Origin: Paenibacillus sp. FSL H8-0537
GTDB lineage: Bacteria; Bacillota; Bacilli; Paenibacillales; Paenibacillaceae
Direction of reading: 5' to 3'
Assembly: GCF_038051995.1 (NCBI RefSeq)
Contig: NZ_CP150290.1
Span: 3,214,001-3,278,000, forward strand
Length of the DNA stretch: 64,000 nt
In this document: positions 53,870 through 61,717 of the stretch, one piece after another
How the letters are laid out: the number at the start of each line of letters is the position of its first letter
Position numbering within the stretch: position 1 is the stretch's first letter
The notes under the pieces: generated by a model
The model's database searches: none
Told to the model about the DNA's origin: nothing
Seen by the model: the letters and a program-made list of their open reading frames with translations, nothing else
Translations under genes and position numbers: made by a program

Positions 53870-53910
53870 TGGAAAAGTTCTTTCCAAACAAGTGGAAATG
53901 CTATTATAAT
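53870..53910 (+). promoter_or_regulatory. Promoter region of bstA with repeated TGGAAA sites
   Basis: TGGAAA-N5-TTTCCA-N6-TGGAAA (53870-53898) gives two overlapping inverted repeats, placed just upstream of a consensus TATAAT at 53905-53910. The -35 is poor, so an activator or repressor site is plausible. Confidence 0.4.
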
Positions 53911-53961
53911 CTCAATAAGAAATAGGAAAATATCAGCATTATGCTTGCAGGAGGCTGGAAA

Positions 53962-54498
53962 ATGGATGATTTGCGCTTTCCCATCGGTTTGTTTGAGCAT
54001 GAGGGTGATATTTCGCAGCAGCAGTTGGATCGCTGGTTTGCCGACATTGAATCGGCCCCAGCACGGCTTCGAGCAGCTGTAATCGACTTAAATGAGGAGC
54101 AGTTGGATACGCCATATCGCCCGGATGGCTGGACGGTAAGACAGGTTGTGCATCATATGGCGGACAGCCACATGAACGCCTATACACGATATAAGCTGGC
54201 GCTAACAGAAGAAACGCCAACTATACGTCCTTATTATGAGGAAAGATGGGCCGAACTAAGTGACGGGCGTACAGGCCCTATTGAGTTGTCCTTAGCGCTT
54301 CTTGATGCGCTGCACAGCAGGTGGCTGCTGCTGCTTCGCTCGTTAAGCCGTGAGCAGCTAGAGCGTGCTTTTATTCATCCCGAATCTGGAAATACGATTC
54401 AGCTGGATTGGAATGTAGGCAATTATGCTTGGCATGGCAATCATCATATCGCCCATATTACCCGGCTGCGTGAGCGCATGGGCTGGAGCATGGAGTAG
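53962..54498 (+). CDS. bstA: Bacillithiol transferase BstA (YfiT, DinB family)
   Basis: A 178-residue protein with the YfiT hallmarks: DDLRFPIGLFE at the start, TPYRPDGWTVRQVVHHMADS with the metal-binding His pair near 64-65, and WHGNHHIAHI near 157-166. BstA enzymes join bacillithiol to electrophiles using a divalent metal, for detoxification in the cytoplasm. AGGAGG at 53949-53954 sets ATG 53962. The next gene encodes another DinB-superfamily protein about 50 bases on. Confidence 0.9.
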   Translation: MDDLRFPIGLFEHEGDISQQQLDRWFADIESAPARLRAAVIDLNEEQLDTPYRPDGWTVRQVVHHMADSHMNAYTRYKLALTEETPTIRPYYEERWAELSDGRTGPIELSLALLDALHSRWLLLLRSLSREQLERAFIHPESGNTIQLDWNVGNYAWHGNHHIAHITRLRERMGWSME

Positions 54499-54548
54499 CA
54501 TACAATAGCTGGAAAGACTATTTTTCACTCGAAAAAGGGGGCGTTGGA

Positions 54549-55154
54549 ATGGATTTACAACGTGTTTATTTGGATAGCATCCAATCACAGTTCCACTACT
54601 ACAAAAAACTTGCTGAGAAAGCGATGAATCAGGTTGAGCCGGAGCAGCTATTTGTGCAGCCTAAAGAGGATGTGAACAGCATTGGCACGATCGTCAAGCA
54701 TATGTGCGGCAACATTTTGTCCAGATGGACAGACTTCCTGACAGCAGACGGTGAAAAGGATTGGCGGGATCGCGATGCCGAGTTTGAAAACGACTGGGCG
54801 AATAAGGAAGAGCTGCTCGCGAGCTGGGACGAAGCATGGGCTTGTTTTTTTCAGGCGATAGATTCGCTCCAGCCGGAGCAGCTTGGTCAAGTTGTTTATA
54901 TTCGCAACGAAGGGCATACCGTTCTAGAAGCAATCAACCGTCAGTTGGCGCATTATCCCTATCACATTGGACAAATCGTTTATGCGGCAAAAGGGTTAAA
55001 GGAAAATGAATGGAACAGTCTGTCCGTGCCAAGAAACGGCTCGAAGCAATACAATGCCGGGAAATTTGCCAAAGAGAAAGCGATTAAGCATTTTACCGAT
55101 GAGGAGCTAAAGCGGTTGGATGGTGATGGACCTAGAGAAGGGGAAAATATTTGA
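54549..55154 (+). CDS. DUF1572 family DinB-like protein
   Basis: A 201-residue four-helix-bundle protein of the DinB superfamily: IGTIVKHMCGNILSRWTDFL near residue 45 and INRQLAHYPYHIGQIVYAAK near 128 carry the likely metal-binding histidines. The function is unknown; relatives are thiol- or metal-dependent enzymes. AAAGGGGG precedes ATG 54549 by 7 bases. Its stop overlaps the TTG start of the broken lipoprotein gene. Confidence 0.88.
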   Translation: MDLQRVYLDSIQSQFHYYKKLAEKAMNQVEPEQLFVQPKEDVNSIGTIVKHMCGNILSRWTDFLTADGEKDWRDRDAEFENDWANKEELLASWDEAWACFFQAIDSLQPEQLGQVVYIRNEGHTVLEAINRQLAHYPYHIGQIVYAAKGLKENEWNSLSVPRNGSKQYNAGKFAKEKAIKHFTDEELKRLDGDGPREGENI

Positions 55155-55574
55155 GCATTGGTTACACGCTAGTTATCATCTGCTTGCTGCTCACAAGCGC
55201 ATGCAGCAGCGCGGATACGAATGCTGCAAGTGTTGAGCCAGAGGTCGCTCCTGTTTCGGTAAGCGCAGCGCCTGCTTTCTCCGGTCAGGATCATGAATTT
55301 TGGCGGTAGCAATTGGAGATGGTACAATACGTATCGTTTTCGTTATCAGGATGCTGACTGGTTTTTAATAGGAGCGACAACGGGTTCTTATTTTACGGGC
55401 AATGAACTAATGGAAAATGCCGATGAAGACGATTATAATTTGCTGACAGGCGATTTCGTAAAAAAAACATGGGATGAAGAAGCCGGCAAACAGGTGATCG
55501 AGAGCGGCAATCGCGGCGAGCAGGAACTTGTGAAAATACAGAATTTTGATGTGCGGGCAACAGAGCTGCAATAG
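55151..55574 (+). pseudogene. Broken lipoprotein gene
   Basis: From TTG 55151 (GAAGGGG site upstream) the frame encodes a lipoprotein signal with lipobox LTSAC (Cys 18), then an Ala/Val/Pro-rich stretch and stop TAG at 55307-55309. In another frame, 55293-55574 encodes a 93-residue piece with GGSNWRWYNTYRFRYQ and DYNLLTGDFVKK, which I recall as the C-terminal part of longer lipoproteins of Bacillales. The two pieces abut with the middle of the protein missing, so an internal deletion with frameshift is likely. A two-gene reading is possible but less likely. Confidence 0.6.
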
Positions 55575-55591
55575 TAGAATGAGACGTTTAC

Positions 55592-55628
55592 AAAACCGTC
55601 AAAGCACACTTTGACGGTTTTTTTGCGT
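55592..55628 (+). terminator. Strong terminator
   Basis: AAAACCGTCAAAG, a CACA loop and CTTTGACGGTTTT form a perfect 13-bp stem followed by T residues. It ends the bstA to lipoprotein unit. Confidence 0.9.
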
Positions 55629-55735
55629 TCAAGTGAGGGGGAAAGTTTCGAAAAGGGGTTACATATGCCTATACCGCATAGTGACTTACTGCATAGGCTG
55701 TTATCATTACTAAGAAACGAAGGAGCTTAATCCGG

Positions 55736-55882
55736 ATGTCAAAAACCACTACAAAACCGGAATCGAATGAGCCTTCAGCCGATGATCTCGCCTTATGGTC
55801 TGCTGTTATATTAGTGGTTGGCGATCTTTTTGGGCTATTTGCTGTTTTAAAAGCCAGAGCGGAGAAAGAGGATTCCTCCTGA
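55736..55882 (+). CDS. Small hydrophobic protein, paralog 1
   Basis: A 48-residue protein from ATG 55736 (AAGGAG at 55720-55725). A charged, Ser/Thr-rich start is followed by DDLALWSAVILVVGDLFGLF, one hydrophobic helix, and a charged end. It resembles the next small protein (pattern DDL...S....GD...L.ALK.AE.E), so the two are tandem paralogs. A single membrane or surface helix is likely. Function unknown. Confidence 0.65.
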   Translation: MSKTTTKPESNEPSADDLALWSAVILVVGDLFGLFAVLKARAEKEDSS

Positions 55883-55953
55883 CGAGGTTTTGAACAATCT
55901 CGCTTTATATATATGGCTGATGGATATAATCATTTATTGAGGAGGGGTTAATA

Positions 55954-56124
55954 ATGGCCGATGAACAAAAAATAACCTCTGACGATCTATTTAAAATTTC
56001 AGCTTCGTTGTCGTTGATTGGTGATGGCTTGGCCTTGCTTGCGCTAAAAAAGGCGGAGACGGAAAGCGTTAATCAGAAGGCGATGACCGTAGCATTAAAT
56101 CGCTTGATTCGAAAACGTCCCTAA
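55954..56124 (+). CDS. Small hydrophobic protein, paralog 2
   Basis: A 56-residue protein from ATG 55954 with a strong GAGGAGGGG site. It shares with its neighbour the sequence DDL, a hydrophobic helix containing GDGLALLALKKAE, and charged ends; it adds a basic C-terminal tail (NRLIRKRP). Function unknown. Confidence 0.65.
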   Translation: MADEQKITSDDLFKISASLSLIGDGLALLALKKAETESVNQKAMTVALNRLIRKRP

Positions 56125-56150
56125 ACTATAAGTGAAGGGAGGATAGGCGA

Positions 56151-56228
56151 ATGAAAACAGGAGGAAAGCCTGTTCACACAGGCTTTTTGGTTGTTATACA
56201 ACCCTATAGCTGTTTCGGCAAAAGGTAG
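56151..56228 (+). CDS. Possible 25-codon leader peptide
   Basis: ATG 56151 has a good GGGAGG site 8 bases upstream (56137-56142) and a 25-codon frame ending at TAG 56226-56228. The frame runs through the terminator hairpin at 56165-56186. It may be a real leader or a chance frame. Confidence 0.25.
   Translation: MKTGGKPVHTGFLVVIQPYSCFGKR
56165..56190 (+). terminator. Terminator after the small-protein pair
   Basis: AAAGCCTGT and ACAGGCTTT form a perfect 9-bp stem with a 4-base loop and a T-run. Confidence 0.75.
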
Positions 56229-56270
56229 TGGATGCGCTAGGTTTCCATAAATAAAGGATATCGTAGTATA

Positions 56271-56945
56271 ATGTGGTCTTACTTAAGATTTCGAGACAGT
56301 AAGGAAGTGGTTGGTTTCACTATTTCAAAGTTGAATTTGCTAGCAATAGTCTGCTTCGTTCTCTTTATTATAATCGGATTAACGTTTCAAATCCCATTTG
56401 TGAAAACCATGGACCAATGGTTGATTCATCACATTCAAGCGTTTGAAGCTCCGTTCTGGACAAGCATTATGAAAATTCTTTCTTTTATTGGCTCTGTCAA
56501 CGCAGTGTCTATAGGCTCGGTTCCGATTATTTTATTTTTGCTCTTTGTATGGAAGAGCCGCAGGGAGACGGTCATTTTTTTGATTGCTGTATTTGGCTCC
56601 GCGCTGCTTAATGTGGGGCTAAAGCTAATGTTTCAACGTTCAAGGCCGAGTTTGAATGCGATTATTACGGAAGTAGGGTACAGCTTTCCAAGCGGTCATT
56701 CGATGAATGCATTCACCTTTTATGGAATTCTTACATACTTATGCTGGCGTCATATTCCCAAAGAGCGAATAAGAAAGTGGCTGCTTGCCTTCAGCTCCAT
56801 TATGATTGTCGGCATCGGTGGCAGTCGAATCTATTTAGGGGTGCATTATCCGAGCGATGTTGTAGGGGCGTATTTGATTAGTCTGGTTTGGCTAATTGTA
56901 CTCATTCAGTGTACTCGGTACTTTACTCGCGTAAAAGCTGCTTAA
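56271..56945 (+). CDS. PAP2 superfamily phosphatase
   Basis: A 224-residue membrane protein with six hydrophobic segments and the three PAP2 motifs: K118...R125-P126, PSGH at 140-143, and SR185-186...H192...D196. Such proteins remove phosphate from lipid phosphates such as undecaprenyl pyrophosphate or phosphatidate, facing outside. The start is unclear: ATG 56271 lies within a TATAAT at 56267-56272 and has only AAAGGA 12 bases upstream; GTG 56307 is the alternative. A strong terminator follows. Confidence 0.88.
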   Translation: MWSYLRFRDSKEVVGFTISKLNLLAIVCFVLFIIIGLTFQIPFVKTMDQWLIHHIQAFEAPFWTSIMKILSFIGSVNAVSIGSVPIILFLLFVWKSRRETVIFLIAVFGSALLNVGLKLMFQRSRPSLNAIITEVGYSFPSGHSMNAFTFYGILTYLCWRHIPKERIRKWLLAFSSIMIVGIGGSRIYLGVHYPSDVVGAYLISLVWLIVLIQCTRYFTRVKAA

Positions 56946-56990
56946 AGCTGTCTACACAGCTCCAAAATCAACATGAAATAGCAGGGCAGA

Positions 56991-57038
56991 CCGCCGTAGG
57001 GTTTGGATTATACGTCCAAACTCTACGGCGGTTTTTTT
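56991..57038 (+). terminator. Strong terminator after the PAP2 gene
   Basis: CCGCCGTAGGGTTTGGA (56991-57007) pairs with TCCAAACTCTACGGCGG (57015-57031), one mismatch, followed by seven T residues. Confidence 0.9.
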
Positions 57039-57090
57039 GAAATATAAGAAATGATAAGGTTCAGCGTTATAAGAAAATTCAAATACCAAG

Positions 57091-57119
57091 TTGACAGATA
57101 GGGATTGATATGGTAGTTT
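57091..57119 (+). promoter_or_regulatory. Promoter of the gntR-amidohydrolase-ABC operon
   Basis: A consensus -35 TTGACA (57091-57096), a 17-base spacer with TG at the extended -10 position, and a weak -10 TAGTTT (57114-57119). Confidence 0.55.
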
Positions 57120-57124
57120 TGGTC

Positions 57125-57140
57125 TAAGGTTTGAACCTTA
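57125..57140. promoter_or_regulatory. 16-bp palindromic operator
   Basis: TAAGGTTTGAACCTTA is a perfect inverted repeat at the predicted transcription start, between the promoter and the gntR start. It is the likely binding site of the GntR protein encoded next. Confidence 0.6.
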
Positions 57141-57169
57141 ATGTTTTTCTGTTGATTTGGAGGGGTCAA

Positions 57170-57883
57170 ATGCAGTTCGAACAAGTATCCGCTAAAAAAG
57201 TTAGCGATTTTATTTTGGAGCAGCTAGAGGAAGCGATTATCCTTAAAGATTTTCTAGCGGAGGAGCAGCTGCCAACGGAACGGGAGCTTGCAGCGGTGTT
57301 CAAGGCTAGCAGGCTTGCGGTTAGGGAGGCGTTATCCGAGCTTGAGGGCAAGGGGCTAATTGAGAAACGAATTGGAGCCAAGGGCGGCACATTCGTTCTT
57401 CCTTTAACGATAAACTCGCATCAGAGAACGCGGGAGGAAGTGCGCGGCGGCTGGGACGATATGCTGAAAGTATTCGAATATCGCTCCATTATAGAGCCAG
57501 AAGCGGCCTACCTTGCTGCAAAGCGGATAAGTACGGCAGAGCTCGAACAGCTGCGAGGTTTTATTGAAACGAGCATGGAAGAGGATTGCACGCGTGAAAT
57601 GTTCCGTTCCCTGGACGTCAAATTTCACTTGTCGATTGCGAAAGCTTCCGGCAACGATTATTTCGAGAAGGCAGTCAGGAAAATTCGCACCAAAATTAAT
57701 CCTGCACTGGATTTGATGCCCTATAACGAGAACGTCAGGCGGACAAGTTATGATAAGCATATGCTGCTGCTTGATGCGCTTCATGCCGGTGATGGAAACG
57801 GCGCGAAAGAAGCGATGAAGCAGCATATCGACGAAACCGTACATGCGATTTATGCGCGTGTCGTTGTCGAAGGAGACAGTTAA
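57170..57883 (+). CDS. GntR family regulator, FadR subfamily
   Basis: A 237-residue protein: an N-terminal winged helix (LPTERELAAVFKASRLAVREAL, about residues 29-50) and a C-terminal FCD domain with metal or ligand histidines (DVKFHLSIAKASGN near 150, and MKQHIDETVHAI near the end). GGAGGGG at 57159-57165 sets ATG 57170. It probably represses its own operon through 57125-57140 and is released by a substrate or product of the pathway. Confidence 0.9.
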   Translation: MQFEQVSAKKVSDFILEQLEEAIILKDFLAEEQLPTERELAAVFKASRLAVREALSELEGKGLIEKRIGAKGGTFVLPLTINSHQRTREEVRGGWDDMLKVFEYRSIIEPEAAYLAAKRISTAELEQLRGFIETSMEEDCTREMFRSLDVKFHLSIAKASGNDYFEKAVRKIRTKINPALDLMPYNENVRRTSYDKHMLLLDALHAGDGNGAKEAMKQHIDETVHAIYARVVVEGDS

Positions 57884-57916
57884 CTGGTCAACCGGCACTG
57901 TAGGAGGGTGAAGATT

Positions 57917-59107
57917 TTGAAATTAAATGAGCTTCTTGCTCTTGCAAATCAGCAGAAGGAACAACTAGTAGCATGGCGCAGAGACCTCCATCAATACCCT
58001 GAAACTGGATTTGAGGAAGTAAGAACTTCGGGAATCGTCGCTGAGCATTTGCGGCAGCTAGGCTTGGAGGTTCAGACGAATATAGGGAAAACAGGCGTTG
58101 TCGCATTGCTTCGCGGTGAAAAGCCCGGTCCCACCATTGCCCTTCGGGCGGATATGGATGCCTTGCCGATTGAGGATCTGAAATCCGTTTCTTACAAATC
58201 GAAAATACCCGGCAAAGCCCATTTATGCGGCCATGATGCTCATACAAGCATGCTTATGGGTGCGGCTCAGCTGCTTGCGGGTCTAGGCAAGCCAGCCAGC
58301 GGAAATATCAAATTTGTGTTTCAGCCCGCTGAGGAAGGGCTAGCTGGCGCGAAAGCGATGATGGACGACGGTGTGCTGCAAAACCCCGCTGTGGACGTAA
58401 TGGCCGGGCTGCATGTTTTCCCTTCGCTGCCGACAGGGTCCATTTCCGTAACGAAGGGAGACGCCTTCGCTTCAGCGGACAGCATCACGATTAAGATCAT
58501 CGGCAAAGGCGGCCACGCCGCCCGTCCTCATGAAGGGGTAGATGCGATTACGGTAGCGGCACAGGTGATATCAGCCTTGCAGCATGTGGCGAGTCGTCTA
58601 GTTGATCCGCTTGAGCCGGTTGTCGTGACGATTGGCAAAATCAACGGAGGCTACATGGGGGCGGCGATTGCTCCTGAAGTGGAGATGGTCGGCACAGTCA
58701 GGACACTGACGCCGGCAGTCCGCGAGCGGATGCCGCAGCTGCTTGAAGACATCATTCGCGGCGTGACCTCATCCTTCGGGGCAGACTATGAATTGAACTA
58801 CAAGATGGGCTATCCGGTTGTGCAAAACGATGAAGCGATGGTTGATTTTCTTACCTCGACAAGTGAACAACTATTGGATGGAAAAAAATGGATTTATGTA
58901 AAGCCGTCGATGGGCGGCGAGGACTTTGCCTTTTATTCCGAGGCAGTGCCAAGCGTGTTTTTCCGTTTAGGCGTTGGAAGCGGCGAGGAATATACCTCCT
59001 ACCCGCTGCATCACCCCCAGTTTGATTTGGATGAAGCTGCTCTTCCTTACGGAACTGCCATGCTGTCAGCCCTTGCACTTAACTATTTGGCTGATCCACG
59101 GGAATAA
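57917..59107 (+). CDS. M20 family amidohydrolase
   Basis: A 396-residue protein of peptidase family M20D. The metal-site motifs CGHDAHT near residue 100 and QPAEEG near 140 are present, with LHVFPSLPTG and the dimerization-domain motif GKGGHAARPHEG around 200. Such enzymes cleave N-acyl amino acids or small peptides with two metal ions. AGGAGG at 57902-57907 abuts a GTG at 57908 and is 9 bases from TTG 57917, so TTG is preferred. There is no signal peptide, so it works on imported substrate. Confidence 0.88.
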   Translation: MKLNELLALANQQKEQLVAWRRDLHQYPETGFEEVRTSGIVAEHLRQLGLEVQTNIGKTGVVALLRGEKPGPTIALRADMDALPIEDLKSVSYKSKIPGKAHLCGHDAHTSMLMGAAQLLAGLGKPASGNIKFVFQPAEEGLAGAKAMMDDGVLQNPAVDVMAGLHVFPSLPTGSISVTKGDAFASADSITIKIIGKGGHAARPHEGVDAITVAAQVISALQHVASRLVDPLEPVVVTIGKINGGYMGAAIAPEVEMVGTVRTLTPAVRERMPQLLEDIIRGVTSSFGADYELNYKMGYPVVQNDEAMVDFLTSTSEQLLDGKKWIYVKPSMGGEDFAFYSEAVPSVFFRLGVGSGEEYTSYPLHHPQFDLDEAALPYGTAMLSALALNYLADPRE

Positions 59108-59141
59108 ACAAACTAAAACGAATTTCAGGAGGCTGTGCGAT

Positions 59142-60704
59142 TTGAAACGATGGTATGTACAGGGCTTTGCAGCAATAATAGCGGTTATGCTGGTTGTTAC
59201 AGGATGCGGCAACGCCGCAGAGACGAAGAATGAGACGCAAACGAATGGCGGGACGGCTAGCGCTCCAGCGGGCGGGGACAAAACGACTTTAACGATCGCT
59301 AACGCGACGGATATTGAAAGCTTTGATACTCATAACAACAACAATACGATGAGCGAAGCGGTACTCGTCAATGTGTTTGATTATTTGCTGAAAAATGACG
59401 CGGAGCAAAACAAGGTGCCCGTGCTTGCCACTTCGTGGGAGCAGGTCAATGATACGACATGGAGATTGAAGCTGCGTGACGACGTCAAGTTCCACAATGG
59501 CGATCCATTCACAGCCGCGGATGTAAAGTTCTCGCTTGAGCGTGTCGCAAAGGACACTGCTTTGAAGCAAAATACGTATTACAAGCATATTAAAGAAGTT
59601 AATATTATTGATGATTATACGGTTGACATTGTTACGGAAACGCCAGACCCGATTATGCTTAATCGTTTGTCCCGTATGGGAGCTGGCATTTTGCCTTCCA
59701 AATATATTGAGGAAAACGGCATCGAAGCTTTCTTGAAAGCTCCGGTAGGCACAGGCCCTTATAAATTCTCCAAATGGACGAAGGATGACCGGATTGAGCT
59801 GGTGAAAAATGCCGAATATTTCGGTGGAACGCCTAAATGGGAAAATGTTGTATTCCGCTCCATTCCTGAAGCGTCGACACGGGTTTCCGAGCTGCTGACA
59901 GGCGGAGTAGATATTGCTGCTGGTGTTCCATCAACGGACATTGCGCGTATTGAAGGTGTTGATGGCCTAAGTGTGGAGCAAGCGAAAATTCAGCGTGTGC
60001 TTCATATCATTATGCGCATGACCGAAGGTTCAATTACCGCTGATCCAAAGGTTCGCGAGGCGATTGATCTTGCGATCGACAATCAGGTTATTATTGACAG
60101 CATTGCCGGCGGGGCAGGCATTCCAACGAGAACTTCGGTTACACCTGGAAACTTCGGTTCAGATCCGAGCTTGTATGAAACGTTTGAGTATGATCAGGAG
60201 CGTGCGAGAGCATTGCTGAAGGAAGCTGGTTATGAAAATGGCGCGAAAGTGTCGTTCTCATCCTCCGTTCAATATAAAGAAGTGGCTGAGGTAGTAGCTG
60301 CTATGCTTACAGATGTAGGTTTTGAAGTCAATTTGGAAATTTTGGAGGCAAGCAGCTTCAGCGAGAAGCTGAACTCGAAGAAATTCAGCGAGCTGTTCCT
60401 GCTTGGCGTAGGAAATTCCTTATTTGATGCCTCGAACAATTACAATCGCTTCAAGAAAGAAAATGCGGCTGGCGAGACAGATTATAACAATCCAGAAGTA
60501 GAGGAGCTGCTGCAATCGGCGCTGCAAAACATGGATTTAGCTGATCGCGAGAAGCAATACCAGAAGGTTCAGCAGCAATTTACAGTTGACCGTCCGACGA
60601 TTTACCTGTACCAAATGAAGGGCATTTACGGCATCGGAGCAGGCATCGGCTACACGCCAAGGCTTGATGAGATGTATTATGCGGAAGATATTACGCTGAA
60701 ATAA
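59142..60704 (+). CDS. Peptide ABC transporter substrate-binding lipoprotein
   Basis: A 520-residue family 5 extracellular solute-binding protein of DppA/OppA type. It has a signal peptide with lipobox VTGC (Cys 22), a Thr/Ala/Gly linker, and the family segments LRDDVKFHNGDPFTAADVKF and APVGTGPYKF. TTG 59142 lies 9 bases after AGGAGG (59127-59132). It is anchored outside the membrane and delivers substrate to the permeases encoded next. An attenuator-like hairpin follows. Confidence 0.92.
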   Translation: MKRWYVQGFAAIIAVMLVVTGCGNAAETKNETQTNGGTASAPAGGDKTTLTIANATDIESFDTHNNNNTMSEAVLVNVFDYLLKNDAEQNKVPVLATSWEQVNDTTWRLKLRDDVKFHNGDPFTAADVKFSLERVAKDTALKQNTYYKHIKEVNIIDDYTVDIVTETPDPIMLNRLSRMGAGILPSKYIEENGIEAFLKAPVGTGPYKFSKWTKDDRIELVKNAEYFGGTPKWENVVFRSIPEASTRVSELLTGGVDIAAGVPSTDIARIEGVDGLSVEQAKIQRVLHIIMRMTEGSITADPKVREAIDLAIDNQVIIDSIAGGAGIPTRTSVTPGNFGSDPSLYETFEYDQERARALLKEAGYENGAKVSFSSSVQYKEVAEVVAAMLTDVGFEVNLEILEASSFSEKLNSKKFSELFLLGVGNSLFDASNNYNRFKKENAAGETDYNNPEVEELLQSALQNMDLADREKQYQKVQQQFTVDRPTIYLYQMKGIYGIGAGIGYTPRLDEMYYAEDITLK

Positions 60705-60714
60705 CAGCAGCCAT

Positions 60715-60750
60715 AAAGGAGGGGATAGCACTTTATTCCCTTCCTTTTGC
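60715..60750 (+). terminator. Partial terminator between binding protein and permeases
   Basis: AAAGGAGGGGA and TCCCTTCCTTT pair with one G-T, followed by a short, interrupted T-run. Such a structure would let the binding protein be made in excess over the membrane parts. Confidence 0.5.
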
Positions 60751-60782
60751 TTTAATTCATTCCTTAGGAGAGGGGCCGTTCA

Positions 60783-61700
60783 GTGGGCAAATACATTCTT
60801 AGATCTTTGCTGCAAATGGTGCCGGTTCTATTTCTCATTTCCGCCATCGTTTTTGTGCTTGTACATGTGACGGGAGACCCGGTCAATCTGATGCTGCCTG
60901 AAACGGCGACAGAGGAGGATCGGGCCGTTCTGTCGAAGGCGCTTGGGCTGGACCGGCCGTTATATGTTCAATTCGGCCTATTTCTCTATAATGCTGTCCA
61001 GGGAGATTTCGGACATTCCTTCCATTACGGACAATCAGCTTTGCCGCTTGTGCTGGAAAGGCTGCCTGCCAGTTTCCAGCTTGCTGGAGCGGGAATGCTG
61101 ATTGCAACGCTGCTTGCCATTCCGCTAGGCATTATTTCGGCGCTGAAGCGCAACACTTATTTGGATCTATTTATTTCAGGTTTGTCTGCGCTGGGCAAAG
61201 GAATGCCAAATTTTTGGACGGGCATTATGCTGATTTTATTATTTTCGGTTATATTGGGCATTTTCCCCGTTTCCGGAAAGGGCGGACCGGAGCATCTCGT
61301 CCTGCCTGCTATAACGTTAGGAGCCGGCATTGCGGCGCAAATGACGAGGCTCATTCGGGCAAGCATGCTGGAGATTTTGAATCAGGAATATATCCGTACG
61401 GCCAGAAGCAAGGGGCTGCTGGAAACCGTTGTTATTTTCAAGCATGCGCTGCGCAATGGATTGATTCCCGTCGTTACGATCATGGGCCTGCAATTTACAA
61501 GCCTGATTGGCGGGACGCTCGTAACCGAGACTGTGTTTTCATGGCCAGGACTTGGGCAACTGCTAGTGTCGGCCGTCAATACGCATGATATGTCGATTGT
61601 ACAGGCAGCCGTATTCGTCATTGCCATCATCGTATTGGTTGTGAATTTATTAACGGATATTGTATACCGGTATCTGGACCCACGCATTAAATACAGTTAA
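60783..61700 (+). CDS. Peptide ABC transporter permease (DppB type)
   Basis: A 305-residue protein with six membrane helices, the N-terminal RSLLQMVPVLFLISAIVF segment and the inner-membrane loop motif EYIRTARSKGLLETVV that contacts the ATPases. GTG 60783 follows GGAGAGG. It forms the channel with the next permease. Confidence 0.93.
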   Translation: MGKYILRSLLQMVPVLFLISAIVFVLVHVTGDPVNLMLPETATEEDRAVLSKALGLDRPLYVQFGLFLYNAVQGDFGHSFHYGQSALPLVLERLPASFQLAGAGMLIATLLAIPLGIISALKRNTYLDLFISGLSALGKGMPNFWTGIMLILLFSVILGIFPVSGKGGPEHLVLPAITLGAGIAAQMTRLIRASMLEILNQEYIRTARSKGLLETVVIFKHALRNGLIPVVTIMGLQFTSLIGGTLVTETVFSWPGLGQLLVSAVNTHDMSIVQAAVFVIAIIVLVVNLLTDIVYRYLDPRIKYS

Positions 61701-61717
61701 AGCCAGAGGTGAGGCAG

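Noticed and set aside
53869..53925. 18-codon frame upstream of bstA
   Set aside because: It is very short, poorly spaced from its putative site, and coincides with the promoter repeats.
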